This document shows positions 32,565 to 45,890 of a stretch of DNA of 64,000 nucleotides, one piece after another (positions within the stretch are counted from its first letter, which is position 1; each line of letters opens with the position of its first letter). Position numbers and translations under genes: made by a program. The DNA lies in contig JAQFVV010000018.1 in NCBI GenBank assembly GCA_028023455.1, positions 11,490,771-11,554,770 of the forward strand, read 5' to 3'. Source of the DNA: Epiperipatus broadwayi. Lineage: Eukaryota > Onychophora > Udeonychophora > Euonychophora > Peripatidae. The notes beneath the pieces were generated by a model that ran no database searches, was not told where the DNA came from, and saw only the letters and a program-made list of their open reading frames with translations.

Positions 32565-34735
32565 TAGTTAAGTACTAATTATAAAAAATTTTCTCCCGAA
32601 GAGAGGATTAGCATAATATTTTGGTACAATTATATCATATTAAGTAAAGTATGAACTGTTTAAAAATTTTTTTAATTGTACAATTTATAGTAGATAAATA
32701 AATCAAGTGATAGATTTAAAATCCAAGGTAAACTACAATAAAGTTAATATGCAATGGGATAGAAGCATTCTTTTTTAGATCTAAAATATTATTTAAAAAA
32801 TGTAGATGGTTGTAAGGCTGGAATCGGATAGAGCCGGTAAACAAATATGCATTTACTTTATAACAATTTAAAAACAATTAGCGAATGTTTTTAGTGATGG
32901 CTAGAAACCATGTAAGCACCAACTAGTGTTTGTCGAATAAACAGTGAGTTGTGCCATAAGTAGTCAAATCTTATTAAATTATAATATTCACAACAGGTTC
33001 AAAAGAAATAAATTGCCTATTAAATCAGAAAAAATGCTAGTAGTTAAAAATATATAAAAAAATATTGTATTTACATATAAAAGTGTGTACGTGGGTATAA
33101 ATAATATTTATAGAATTAGAAATATTTACAAATCAGTGCATTAAAAACATCAGATAAATAAATGCTAGAGTCGGTAAATGTTTTTAAAATAACAGATCCC
33201 AAAACATAACGAAATTATTGACATTAAAATATCCGTGAAATTTTTAATTAATAATGTTTATTGACAAAAATTTATTGCTCTAATAAAAATTTTAAAAAGC
33301 GATAATTACAATTACAAAAAGGATATGTATTTCATTTTTTAAAATATTAAGTTGATGTAAAATATTCCATTTTTGTAATTTTGTATTTCAAAATGATTAC
33401 ATGTTCGCCGCCAATTGAGGGAAAATTCTTGATTATTTAGGTGCTATGGAAACGCCCTAGAAATCTACTATAAAGCAAGATGCGTTGTGGGAAAAATTGC
33501 TGTCATCTTAAAAAACTTACAAATACTAGAAAATTTAAAATGAAAGGATTTTTTTAAATTTTTCAGTGCATCCAGTACCCAGTCTTGTTTTCCTTAAAAA
33601 TCGTCATATTGTACTGATTTATATGAGGATGACTGAGTAGAGAACATTACCTGGCCAAGATAGGACAGGATTCCACTCCATTCCAATAACATTAATGGAT
33701 ATATATTAAATTGAAATATAAGATGGGAAAACAACCCACTGCTTTATTTTAATTCTCAGTCAAGAAAACCTGCTATTTGTACTATTGGAATTTTAGAATG
33801 TCGGACTAAATTTGCCTAAAAAATTATATTGCTAAATTGTATTTCTGCAATTTTGAAGGAATATGCTTTTAATATCTATTTCATTAAAATTTGTAGTTAT
33901 TATCCTAGGATTTTATGCAGCAAATGCAGCATTTGGTAAATGATTATGGATATACCTCTTATCTAAAAATAAATAACATTACTAGTCAAAAGAAACAACT
34001 GAAATAGCTTCTTTAAATCATCATAGGAACAAATGCAGTAAAGTAATCTGTGTACTTGTCTGATTAAGATGTCACTTGAAGATTTTATTTGTTTTTATAT
34101 ATGTGCAAGCATCAAAAAAATTGAGAGAGATTACAGACATTCCAAGATATACATTTAGTATTAGAGAGAAAATTTTTCAGTGATGGATTAATTTAATTGG
34201 AATTATTTTGATCTTCAGTAAATATGAATAATAGTATTACAAATAGTTACATTTGTGGTTCTCCAAGAGTCCTATTAGTAATGAATTTGGGAATGTTTGA
34301 TATTTGAATGCCATACAAACTTTATATAAACAATGTATTATTTATTTAAGTTTTAATTAATATGTTAACGGATTATCAGAGAAATAAATGTGCCACATAT
34401 GTCCATATATGCTCCAGTGAAAACCAAGGTAGTATAGTTTATGTTCGATATTTAAATATAAGATATGGCAGATAAATGATGAATACATAGTAAATATTTG
34501 GTGTTGGAGAGATTACATTTTTAACCATTCTTTTAAATTTTTAAATATAAATAATCTATATTTTATTATGTGCTTTTAAATTGACTAAAGTTTTTGCATT
34601 AAACTGATAATTTTGAAACCGTTTGTTCAACTATATATTTAAAGTAAAAGTGTGATAAGACACTGTGAACAATCTCTTACTACATGTTGTAATGGTCAGA
34701 TTTGTATGCCTCGCTAACATGCTGCAGAATTCAAA
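32565..34735. other. AT-rich sequence; may include remains of a 3' LTR
   Basis: There is no gene. The sequence following the integrase relic would be the place for a 3' LTR, but no second copy exists in the window to confirm it. A patch at 33400-33680 is less AT-rich than its surroundings. Confidence 0.4.
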
Positions 34736-34782
34736 CACTAGACATGAAGAGCAATGCTACAGGTAAGGTAAACAACCAGTAA

Positions 34783-34803
34783 TACCAGTTTCGAATCTGG
34801 TTA
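34783..34803 (+). other. T-arm-like stem-loop (weak tRNA-like signal)
   Basis: ACCAGTTTCGAATCTGGT at 34784-34801 has a 5-bp stem around a TTCGAAT-containing loop, like a tRNA T-arm/B-box. The upstream 60 bases do not form an A-box at normal spacing, so this is probably chance or a worn SINE. Confidence 0.2.
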
Positions 34804-34809
34804 CTTGGT

Positions 34810-36700
34810 TCCACAACACTCTATGTGACAATGCATCTGATGCTACATTAGTAAACTCCTCTTCTAGGCATGGGGGTCAGGGAGATACAAAAGACTATTT
34901 TTAATTTGTTTTAGGGTTAGCCAACTATTAAAAGTAATGTAAGATTATGACATTAATATTTATACATCTAGTAGTTCATTTATCGAGGTGAGATAATATT
35001 ATTACTGTGTGAAGAACAAATAGACATTATAATGGCAGACGTACGATTAAAAGATAAAGTTTAAGAAATAATATATACACAGAAGATAGCAATTAATTAT
35101 TGATATTGGTATTAACTATACAATTCCGATAACATTAATAGTTACAGCTTTACAACAGGCAATTATTATGATATATAATGATTTAAACTACCTGAACATC
35201 TGGATGCAAACAAGTATAAATACTATAATCTTATGCCTATAAGAGATTATATTTCCAAGCTTTTGATGTGAGGTTTTAAGTAATAAATGGTAATTGTGAT
35301 CGTGGACATACCAAGATTGATTTAAAAGTAAAATAATAAAAAATTGATTTAATTTAAAGAAACAGTTTAACTGATATAAAAGCATTAGGTTTCAGAACAT
35401 ACAAGTATAGTTAATAAGTGTAGACGATGGAAAGATGGAGTCATATGATCGTAATGTATAATAATCCAAAGAAATATAAATAGGTGCTACTATTAGAGAC
35501 GCAATGCGACGAATTATATTGCAGTACTTTAAAACTGCAGAACCATGTTTGAGAGAAGTTCGAACAACGGGTTGGCGTCTGCCAAAGGCCCATTCAAAAG
35601 TTATCACATAAGCATCATCAGGTTACGGGATAGCACCCCGAATACTCCCTGACTGTGTAACGAAAATCAAATGCCCACGGGAACATTTCATTTTGTCCAC
35701 TTTATGGGAGACTATAGGAAGACAGTGATAACTATGTTTATCCATGAAAAAATCACAAGGCTCTAAGAGAAATCATTGTATCTCTAAACAGTAAGAGAAA
35801 TCATCGTATCTCTAAACAGTAACACATATATGACCTAAGTGTAAAATCATAAAATTTACTTTTAAATTACGTTTTAAATTCTAATGACTCAATCTCCCAA
35901 TGCCCACATTTTAATAGTGACCCTTTTGATTTTACATCCCCAAAATAAATAATATTATTTGGTTTAACCTAAACAGCTAAACCTAATTAAAAGAAATTAA
36001 GGGAATGAGTGTAAAATGGGTCTAAACAGTTTATACATTATCATGCTTTCTAACTAATATGTCTGCCACCCAGTTACCCATATACACTCGCATTTATGAT
36101 TAAAACAAAGCAAATAACAAATGCATATTTTTTTTATATATAAATAATTATAAGTAATTGAAAATAAATACATTTAAACATTGGAGATTAGTATGATACG
36201 CATTCAGTATTTAATTTAATTCATTGGCATATTACAATATTTTGATAATTTCCAAGCGGGCAAGTCAAAATAAGTATAAAGAAAAGAGGGTACAATAATT
36301 CCCTTGTCTTTAGAAATCCGCAAAATATGACAGCAACTTTTAGTTATATTATATTCAGAAGGATATGATTAGCCTGGTCATAAATTAGCTAAGCATATGA
36401 TTATAGGAATAAAAAATTTAAAATATATATAAAATACATGTACCCAAGATGATAGAACAAAGAATTGGGTAAGTTAACTAATAAAGAAATATTTACAGAG
36501 GTTAGGATGTACATCAAAATTACTTTAAGAAAAGAGAATTACTGGGATAAACTTTAAATAATTGTGTACATAGAGGTAGGATCAGTCATGCATTGTTCGT
36601 TCCTTTTACTTTATTTATTTAGGTTTCAATCATTTAAAATTTCTTCAGAGCGAACGTAATTTTCAGCTGTAGTATATTTTTTTACAGATATGCCATATTT
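34810..36700. repeat. AT-rich sequence with a 28-bp tandem pair
   Basis: At 35764-35819 a 28-bp unit starting TAAGAGAAATCATYGTATCT is present twice in tandem with one difference. The patch at 35480-35760 is richer in G+C and has an open minus-strand frame (35392-35607), but I recognise no family there. Confidence 0.6.
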
Positions 36701-36706
36701 CACCCA

Positions 36707-36774
36707 CTATTCTCATTCTCTGGAGGGCATGTATGGAGACTCTGGTAGCTGGTTGACCAGTCTCCGGAGAATAG
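36707..36774. repeat. Compound hairpin
   Basis: CTATTCTC (36707-36714) pairs with GAGAATAG (36767-36774). Inside, GGAGACT (36735-36741) pairs with the AGTCTCC at 36759-36765, flanked by GGT/ACC pairs around a short loop. GC content is clearly higher than in the surroundings. Confidence 0.5.
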
Positions 36775-36779
36775 TGCTT

Positions 36780-39755
36780 TTCCATTTTCTACTCTGCCAT
36801 TTAAAGCTTATATCTTTTCTATAAAATCAAATCAAATTTTAATATTTCTAAAAACTACTAAAATCAAATCAAAATTTGCCATTTTATAGTAGCCATATTT
36901 CTTATCTGGCCATAATCATGCCCTCGGATGAATTAATCCACTAGCAAATGAATTTCTTTACTATTTAATTAAATCTGGATACCACAGTTTTCTCTTTTGT
37001 TGAATTCCTTCTTTTACATTATTTTTAGTATATTTTCTTAACCTGATTACAAGATTAGATATAAAACACAAAATCTAATTTATTTTGATTCATTATTTTA
37101 AGCCAATTAAGTTTTCTAAGAATTTGCTAAATAATCTATTGTCTTTCATCAACCCTCAGTCAACTTTAATAGAAAGAATTTTAAACATGACTTTGCAAAA
37201 TTTAAAACAAACAATAAGATTTTATATATACTTTTTCAAAATTATAAATTTAAACAAGATTTCAATATTTATTATTTCAAAATAATGTTACAGAAAATTG
37301 ACTACAATAATTAAAATGAGTGTTAGATAAATGCTATATAGCTTTAAAAGAGATTTTTAAAATTATTCATAAATCATATTATTTTGACTCATTTATATAC
37401 GATATTAAAGTATGTGTGTATTCACAGTGCATTTAATCGATGCTTATATATATCTAATACCGCTATATACACACAATCCAATATCTAGGGTTTAAATTTA
37501 GGTAGGATGGATGTAGTAGGTGAAAGACCATAGAAAAAGGTGAAACTAAGAATCAAATCTTACTGTTTCAATGTATGTTGTATTGCCACACATATATCGT
37601 GATTCTGTACACCAAATGTAGCTATAATTGATTCATCACATACACTTCTAAAGAAGCAGTATAAATTTAGTTTTAATATTTGCTATTATATGGTCATTAT
37701 TATTATTATATGTTTTTATTTTTATTTTCATAAAATAAACAATGTTATTTTAAAATTATATATTATTCTTTAATTGTCATCTTAATATAATTTAAGTTCA
37801 GGTCATGCTATCTTACTACTGATTCATCTAAATATTTTATTATATTTGCTACTTGAATCTAGGAAGTTAAAGGTATTAAGAAAGCTTACATAAAACCTCT
37901 TATACATATATTTACCTTGACAGTAGTAAATGTTTATTAAAGAAATGATCCTGAGATAAGTAATCCGATTAGTCTAATAAATGTTTATAAATATAAACAC
38001 AAGTTATGTAATTTATGATAAGATAAAGCAAAATCATATAGGCCTAAAAATATTTAATAATAAACAAATATTAATGTAATAAAGTATAAAGTACATTTTG
38101 AAAATGTAATGTTAAAAATTCAAATCCCCGAGAAATTATATTTTTATATTGTTTATTTCATTTGGCAAATCTGGAGTGAGTACATTTGTGGTGCTTAGGG
38201 TTTTATAAAGGCTCAACCATATGCGAATGTGTTTTAAATACATGCAACATAATCAGAAATTGCTACAATTTCTGTTTTAACACAGTTAACCTCTTACTTA
38301 CTGCATAGCTTCTGATCCAAATCAAATTTTCGAGGTTGCAATATACATACACTAACAAATGCAATACTAAAAGATTTAAACAAAAGTGTGTAATCACCAA
38401 TCAAAAAAGTTTAAAAAAAACAACAACTTTGCTGGATTGCCAAATCTCTTAAAAGGCACTCAATGACCTCAAATGAAACTTAAATCACACAATCAAAAAA
38501 AATTAATGTATGACTATCAAAATCAATTCATATATTGAAAACAAAACTGTGGTGGTATTATATCAGAATTTGAATTTGACTGCTTGAATAGATTGCATCT
38601 GACCAATGGTCACAAAGAAATCTTGTTTATTAATGAAACTGGTTTAAGTAAATGTCTTTTACCTTTTTTCTGATTAATCTGCAGAAATTAAATCCCAGGT
38701 TGTTGCCATCTTCCATTTTCATACTTAAACACCATAAAGCTCTTCACAATTTTTTAATTAACAATTTTAACTAGTTGAATAGAATATCCAATCATGTTAT
38801 TTACGACTTAAAATTTTTTTTTTCTTCATTCTTGCATGACAATTTATACTACATAGAATATAAATATTAAAGCAAAATCTTAAAAAAAGCCCTCTGGAAA
38901 AATAATAAAACTTTACTGACAGTTATGCTAATTTATTATTATTTTACATAATTTGAAGTGCCTTTAATTATATCCACAGGATATTTGTTTTTGTTTTTTG
39001 TTTTTTTTTTATATTAAGAAGTTCTGCTATATTCTTTAAAAAAATTGCTTATAAAATATGTGAGTTTATTTTAATTTGTATGTGCAAGTTAGAAGGGAAA
39101 AAATATTTGTCTGTGTAGATAAATATGTGTATTTGGTGCATATTTATAAGAATAGATGTATGTGTATATGTAAGAGATAGGTATAAAAAGAAAGATGTAC
39201 ACATTAATTTCTTTTCCATTTTTACAAAGAATTATGAGGCTGTTTTTTCTTGCTCTAAGGTCGTGTTCAGAAGTCTAGACAAGGGTGCAACCTAATATAT
39301 TTGTTTTAATCATTTGAACATTTACAGATATTCTATTTAAAAAGATTCTACGTATTTCCACCATTGAGCAACAATTTCTATTTTTTGGCATGTCATATTG
39401 TCTTGGTAATACCAAAGTCTTTTGTGATATAGATGCAACTCACTTTTATCATACCTAAAACTTTTAATGTCGAAGATTATCATATCACTCTGGATAAATT
39501 AGCACTGCAAATAGTCAGGCAATATTTCTGAGGGAGAAAGCAGCAGTTATCAATAAAAACAAAAATGCAATCTGCCTTTTATAAAATATATATAATATGC
39601 AAGATATATTAGTAATAGCTGAAAAAAAAACAAAGCAGAACAACAACAACAAAAAACTATTCCAAAACAAGTATATTAATAATTTTTATTAGACATTCAT
39701 TAAACTAGAGATTACCCATTTAATGAATAATAATTCTGTAGCATAATTTTCACTA
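36780..39755. other. AT-rich sequence without a recognisable gene
   Basis: No gene, tRNA or clear transposon seen on either strand. ATCAAATCAAA repeats at 36830 and 36861. The rest is simple AT-rich sequence. Confidence 0.45.
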
Positions 39756-39829
39756 CACTACTAACATGCAATACCTATCTATATATACTCCAAAACAAGA
39801 GTTATTTTTCTGGAATGCACCTATCAATT

Positions 39830-40290
39830 CAAATACTTCCTATGTAAGATTTTTTAATCATACATATTTTATTAAGCTCTTTCTCATTATTTAAAATGCT
39901 ATCTATATCATCAGCAAATCAGTTAAACAAAATTTTCCTAATCTCTATACTAATTTCATCCTTATCAAACAACTTAATTTAATAACTTATCTAAATAATA
40001 TATTTCACAAAAGTGAAAATAATAATATCATAATACACACCCCTTTATATCAATCTCTTTCAATTATCTTCTGACTCACATCAAAGTTTCCTAATAAATG
40101 TCTTTCTTTTTAAATTTATACTTTTAGTTTTTCAAAATATCCAAGAAAATAAACCACTTCACTCTATAAAATCCCTTTGTGAGATTAATAAAATGAATAT
40201 TAATATTTCTGCCTCTCTCAATATATCTCTCAGCAATAACCCTATCTTTTTTAAATTCAAACTGCTCTTAGACAGAAATATATATTAGAA
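39830..40290 (-). pseudogene. Decayed LINE reverse transcriptase fragment
   Basis: On the minus strand, IHFINLTKGFYRVKWFIFLD (about 40145-40197) fits motif A of LINE reverse transcriptases (usual form DLxKAFDxV), with both aspartates changed (D to N and D to Y). It is preceded by RDILREAEIL-like helix sequence. About 240 bp further along, FADDIDSILNNEKEL (about 39880-39922) is the catalytic motif C with both aspartates present. The spacing and order are right for a reverse transcriptase, and many stops lie between. No endonuclease or C-terminal finger is recognisable. Confidence 0.6.
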
Positions 40291-40299
40291 ATTCATCTA

Positions 40300-41195
40300 T
40301 TTAAGAATTATAGCAACACATTAGTTACATTAAGTTAATTGTTCTAAAATCAGAATAATTTACTGGATTCTCTAATCATACAAAAAATTAGATTAGGCAA
40401 ATGGTTAGTTTCTCAGGAGAACATGTAATATTTGTGCATCAAAATAACAGACAGGATTGGGTTTTGTTATTCTACAGATATATTAATTGCACAAAGTTTT
40501 AATAGAATAACTATTGATAAATAAATCTACTAATAATTTTTCTGAATCATAAATTACATTACAAATGTCTATGTGTGAATAATTAACATTATGCAAAGAC
40601 AAATAATCCTACAGGAAAAAAAATAAAGATGGATCTTATAAGTTTTCTAGATAAAAAAAAAAGTTATGATTTTTTAAAATACAGATGCAAAAAAATCAGC
40701 AAAACCAATAATAACCATTGTGCCTTAAAATTAAATTTGGGTGAATGTCATCAAAACATAGATGAGGTCTAAGAAAAAATAAGTTTTTCAAATTTCAAAA
40801 TTTGTTTGTATTACTCTGTGCAAAACAAGTATCCAAATAATATAAAATCAAAATAATAATAAAGCTATAAGTTTTTTTTTTCTTCTTTTAAATAACTTAT
40901 GGACATATTTATGTCTTTGAAACTTATTTTTCTCTCTTATATACTTGTTCCGAGTATGGTGATCCCAAACATTAGCCCCAAAACATGTACCTGTCAACTT
41001 TTTACATGCAAAAAAAATTAGCATCATATTTTAATCCAAGGTAAAATTACATGAAATTAAGTAATAGATAGAGGAAAATAAAATAAACAATGCTGAAAGA
41101 TATACTTATAAATAAAGTTAACACAAAAATCACACTCAATTTTAAAAATTAAATAATTTTTTATCATATTTCTCATTATATGTTGGATTATTTCT
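40300..41195. other. AT-rich sequence without a recognisable gene
   Basis: Nothing supported. The region could contain the worn 5' part of the reverse-transcriptase fragment, but I cannot read it. Confidence 0.4.
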
Positions 41196-41198
41196 AAA

Positions 41199-41335
41199 TT
41201 GTTAAATGTTTTTAGAAATATTCAAACTTTATTTATACTTTTACAAATATATTTAATTGTAGGTTAATATAACACACTATGTTTAAAGTAATATTTTTCT
41301 TCTCTCTTTTTCAGGTGTTACTGGCTTCAGACTGG
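41199..41335 (+). repeat. Partial copy of the 14.66-15.05 kb foldback element
   Basis: ATTGTTAAATGTTTTTAGAA with TTCAAACTTTATTTA opens this copy, exactly as in the left arm at 14659. Similarity continues through ATATAACA and the pyrimidine tract TTCTCTCTTTTTCAG with TGTTACTGGCTTCAGAC (14772-14810 in the other copy). The right arm is missing. Confidence 0.65.
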
Positions 41336-41339
41336 CTTA

Positions 41340-41905
41340 TAACCAGAGACCAATTTTAGATAACACTTTAAACAATTAAGCTATTTTGCCAAAGATTTAT
41401 ATTCTTATCTATGAAAATATTCCTAATTTCTCCATTTTTTTTCTTTATAAGAGTAAAGTTATTGGGTGGTTTTCAAAAATTATGAATTATCATATTAGGT
41501 TGACTTACAAGATTATTGTTATAGTTATTGATATTTTCTTGATATATTTTATGGACTTTGACATTAGTAAAATATGCTCAGTCACTTAATTTATTCTTTT
41601 AGAACCAAACTCTCTAAATAGAATGATGATTAGTGGCGGTACTGTCCATCAACACCATTACACTATGCAAATGACTAAACAACCCTGAAATATTTCACCA
41701 TCATATTGCATTGTCATTGATTTCTACAATATACAAAATCTTAAGGAAACACGTTTTCTAAAAATATGGTTAAAAATTGATTACGAAATTTATCCTAAAA
41801 ACAAATAAACAAAGTTTGTAAATCACATAAAAGCATTTAAAAAAATTGAAAACATGTGTCTTTATGAGTATATATATATACGTATATATATATTAGAAGA
41901 GTTAT
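41340..41905. other. AT-rich sequence without a recognisable gene
   Basis: No supported gene. A self-complementary TATATACGTATATATA run lies at 41870-41892. Confidence 0.45.
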
Positions 41906-41911
41906 TTAAGT

Positions 41912-42380
41912 CATTCTTTTTAACTAAAATGTTTTAGTCAAGTCTCTATATTAATAAATGAGGCACAAGAATAAATGGCTGATTTATTCTTGTTAAATAT
42001 TGACTTATCCTAGGTTACAGAATATTTTGAAATATTTATTGTACAGTTTTAAGAATGTTAATCTCAAATGTTGTATAAATATTAAACCACTGGAGGTATT
42101 CTATTATATATTTTATTTAATTGTTCTTGGCAATGTTTAAATTGAGAAAACTCTCAGATTTGCTAACTATTGTTTGAAATCAATTTGAAACATATTTAGA
42201 TACATCGCAGGATTGATTTAAATATTCATTCTTTCTAACCAAAGTGTTTTAATCAAGTCTTTATATTAATAAATGAGGCATGAGAATAAATGGCTGTTTT
42301 ATTCTTGTCAAATATTGACTTATGCTAGGTTAGAAGATATTTTAAAATATTTATTGTACTGTTATGAATCTTTATATTGA
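41912..42380 (+). repeat. Direct repeat of about 150 bp, spaced 314 bp
   Basis: 41912-42065 and 42226-42380 share TCATTCTTT, TATTAATAAATGAGGCA, GAGAATAAATGGCTG or its AAGAATAAA variant, TTTATTCTTGT, AAATATTGACTTAT and CTAGGTTA in order, with about 85-90% identity. The material between is unrelated, so this is a segmental direct duplication or two insertions of one repeat. Confidence 0.75.
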
Positions 42381-42384
42381 ATGT

Positions 42385-45300
42385 TATAAATATATTTAAA
42401 TAATTGACAATATAGAATTTAAAAATGGTAACATAGTTAATAATTACTTATTACCTAATACAATATATATTACACTAAAAACTGAAATGATTTTACACAA
42501 GTATTTACATTATAAGACTTAAAAGTAATAAAAATGAATATTTTGTTGACATCTATATAATTCCACACTATGACTTTAATGATAATTTTTCACTCAAAAA
42601 TATTATCATTAAGTGATCTAGTTGCCTTTATATATGCTACATGGTTAACAATCATTCTTTTGTGTTTTATTAAGCCATTGAACAGATGTGTCTTATTTTT
42701 GTTTCATTATTTACTTTCATTATTGCTTTTTCCTTTTCATCCAATATACACATAAAATTTTAATATTAGCAGAAAATTATTTTAGTTTTGGATATTATTT
42801 TATATAACTTGATTATATTAAATCATTTATTTGGAAAGCACAAGGCATACAATAATTTGTACATGATTAAGATTATGCATATCATTTTATGCTAATTATT
42901 TAAATGCTGGAGAAGAAAAACTTTATTTTTTTTTAATAACTATCTATCATAAATACAATAACAAAAATTATTGTCATGGTAAACGTATAAATCAGACATA
43001 TTAAAACTTTTGAAAATTATAAAAATTTCTCAAAAATATATTTTTCTATTTATGAAATTCAAAGGTTTTAATAAATGCAAATCCATAAATATATATATAT
43101 TTACAGCTGTTATAAACTATATCAAAACGTATTTTTTTTTACAATTTATATTAATGAAAAGTGAAATCTATCTAGATAAACCTGGCATATTTAAATATTT
43201 ACATGAAAAACACCTGACAAAATTCATAGAAAATGCACAAATCTTATTCTTCAGCATTTAAGATTAATAAAACTTAACAGTAAAAATAGGGGGTGGATAT
43301 TTTATTCATTGATAGTAAACTATATTTTTATTACACCTATCAAAGCCGAAAATAAATAAGAAAATATATTTTATTTAGGCATTAGCAAAAGAATAAATTT
43401 TATTAATTATAAAACTGACAATTTTAAAGTATTCTTACTTTAAATATTATTAAAAATATAATGTTTCAAAAGATATACATTTTATAAAAAGTTTCCTTAC
43501 AGAAACATCTCTTAAATATGATCATTAAAAAATATTAATTCTAATATGCTTCATCAATAAAGATTTATATATTTTTTAAATTAAGTATAAATTAAGTTAA
43601 GCAAATATAGAATGCACTAACTGTATTATTTTTCTATATTATCTGTTGCCAGCAAGATCTCACACACCATCCTAGTTTAGTTCACTTATTCTGCTCCTTA
43701 TGTATTCATAATTATATCTTTTCTCAATTTCTAGAATAACTTTCAATTAAAATTTCTCTCTTCAACATTCAAAATTCTGTTCCATACAAATTCAAATAAA
43801 TAATTTTATAAAAAAAGAAAAAGAATAAAACAATAACTAAATAAAAAAAAATATGTTGAAATTTAACAAACTGCATACATATATTTGCAATTTAACAAAC
43901 TGCATACATATAAAGTCAATTTAGCCGTCCCTCAATTCAACTATAATTAATCCATATATATATATGCAAAAAATTAAAAAAATAATAATGAAAATATATT
44001 ATGCTAAAGAATTAAGTAAAAAATTATTTAATAAAAATACTAAATCTTTGAGTCATTTTTATTTTTCAGATTGAGGAAATTATTGAGAACTAATATGATA
44101 ATTTTACACCTGCTGGGAGTGTGGTGACCCCAACTAAGTGCCCTAAAGTAATGCCCCACTGCTGACCTTGCTCACAATTAAAACACATTAAAGTATTACT
44201 TAAACTGCTTTTTTTTTAAAAACATGTGTCAACTGAAGTTCAATCCACAATAAATCTAATGTAGAAAGTAGAGTAAAAATAAAAGAAACAGGAATTTAAA
44301 ATCTTTTATAAGTATTTAATAAAATTAAGCAGTTTTATAATCTTGTGTGTGTGTGTGTGCACATGCTTACTGCATGCATAGGGCTCAAGCATGTAGAGGC
44401 ACACAAATACACTTTTATTTTAGTAAAATAGAATAAAAACTATTCTGTAACAATAAAAACTTCCACTTTCATGATTAGGGTGGCAAATATCAGAAAGTGA
44501 TTGTGCAGAATTATAAAAACATTTTATTTTTAGTAAATATTTTTAAAATAATTTTATAAACCTAATTGCTTCTAAAATTTATTTAAAATTAGTGTATAAT
44601 ATATGAATAAGATAAGCAATAAAGAGATTTATCAATTTTCTTCTCTATCCTTAAAAACAAAAGGTAGTAGAAAAACAGCTTGTCAGAACTGACTCCATTT
44701 AAACATCAAGGTAATAATGAAGTTAGTATAAAAAAAGCTATCAATGCTTCTGCCAAATTATTCTATAATGCATGAGAGTAGTGTAGCGAAAATTACACTA
44801 CAGAAATATTATTCTTTTAAATATTTAAACACAATTTTCACAATAACATAAGATTACATAATAAATCAGTATAAAATATTAAATGCTCCAATAAACATAA
44901 CTCACCATAAAAAATAAAAAAGCTAAAAAAAAATATAATTACCAAAAATAAACAAAAAAATAAAAATAAAGAATTTATTTAAAATTATTCTAGATAAATT
45001 TTTCAATAAAAAAGCATATAATAATAAAAGCATATAGGTTTTATATTGTACCCATTCATTTGGAGCAGAGAATTTTAAGTAAGATGTAAAAGTGCCATTA
45101 AAAAAATTTTTTTTTAATTTGGGATCTTTTAAAAGCCATAGTTATAATTATATAAGTAGAAAGGACTCAAACTTGGTAAAAGAAGTCCACAGATAGGTTA
45201 TAAAATGTTTCAAAATTATTTCAAGTATAAAAATAGAAGATAAGAGTAATATAATTTATTACTTTCTAAGTAGAGTAGATTTATATCTGCTATATTTAAA

Positions 45301-45515
45301 AAATATAGTTGGTATTTTGTTTAATAAGCATTGTAATAAATCTATGATTTAAATACAGTTATAAATAATTTAATAAAATACTTAATATGTAATGTTCTTA
45401 AAGGATCAATTTTATTCATTATGATGTAATAAACGGAAAATTATGTTCTAATTTACTTTATTATATTAAATATTTTATAAAATGCACTTAAAATAATTTT
45501 TTTGGTTAAATATAT
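42385..45515. repeat. AT-rich sequence with small tandem repeats
   Basis: No gene. At 43863-43913, ATTTAACAAACTGCATACATA occurs twice with a 30-bp period. A TG run lies at about 44344-44360. The region 44085-44170 is GC-richer but unassigned. Confidence 0.5.
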
Positions 45516-45539
45516 TTTAGAGATAAATTGGTACTTGAG

Positions 45540-45816
45540 TATTAGTCCTGCATTATGCTATTAGAATGCTGGCTGGTTCACATTCGTATCAATCCACTGA
45601 TAACTTTGTAAATCTTGTGACCTGACCAAAATAACATGTACACGGATGCTGGACATGATACTCTTTGCCAGATTTTTTTTTTTTTTTGGGGGGGGGGGAG
45701 TAATTTGTACACGGATGATCTTGTACATGATATTTTCGCAAAGATTTACAAAGTTATTGGCAGGTTGACATGAATATGAAAAGTTACAACAAGTTTAATA
45801 GTGCATTGCAGGACTA
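45540..45816. repeat. Palindromic left part of the DNA transposon with an extra copy of the inner TIR
   Basis: TATTAGTCCTGCATTATGCTATTA (45540-45563) is mirrored by TAATAGTGCATTGCAGGACTAA (about 45798-45819). Closer in, CACTGATAACTTTGTAAATCTTGTG mirrors GCAAAGATTTACAAAGTTATTGGCA. Towards the centre are repeated TGTACACGGATG words and a run of T passing directly into G (about 45671-45699). The transposon thus carries three copies of the AGTCCTGCA block: left end, internal and right end. Confidence 0.75.
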
Positions 45817-45890
45817 AAATTAACACACACTAAAAAATTGTAAACATATGTATGATTTGTAGCAGTAATATTCAAACAACATACACCCCA

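Noticed and set aside
35392-35607. Minus-strand frame in a less AT-rich patch
   Set aside because: No motif or family resemblance; composition alone is not enough to call a gene.
35764-35819. 28-bp direct repeat, considered as a CRISPR unit
   Set aside because: There are only two units with no spacer between them, and the genome is eukaryotic.
40940-44170. Similarity between about 40948-40987 and 44097-44135 (GGTGAYCCCAA region)
   Set aside because: About 27 of 39 positions match by eye, too short and weak to claim a repeat family without alignment statistics.
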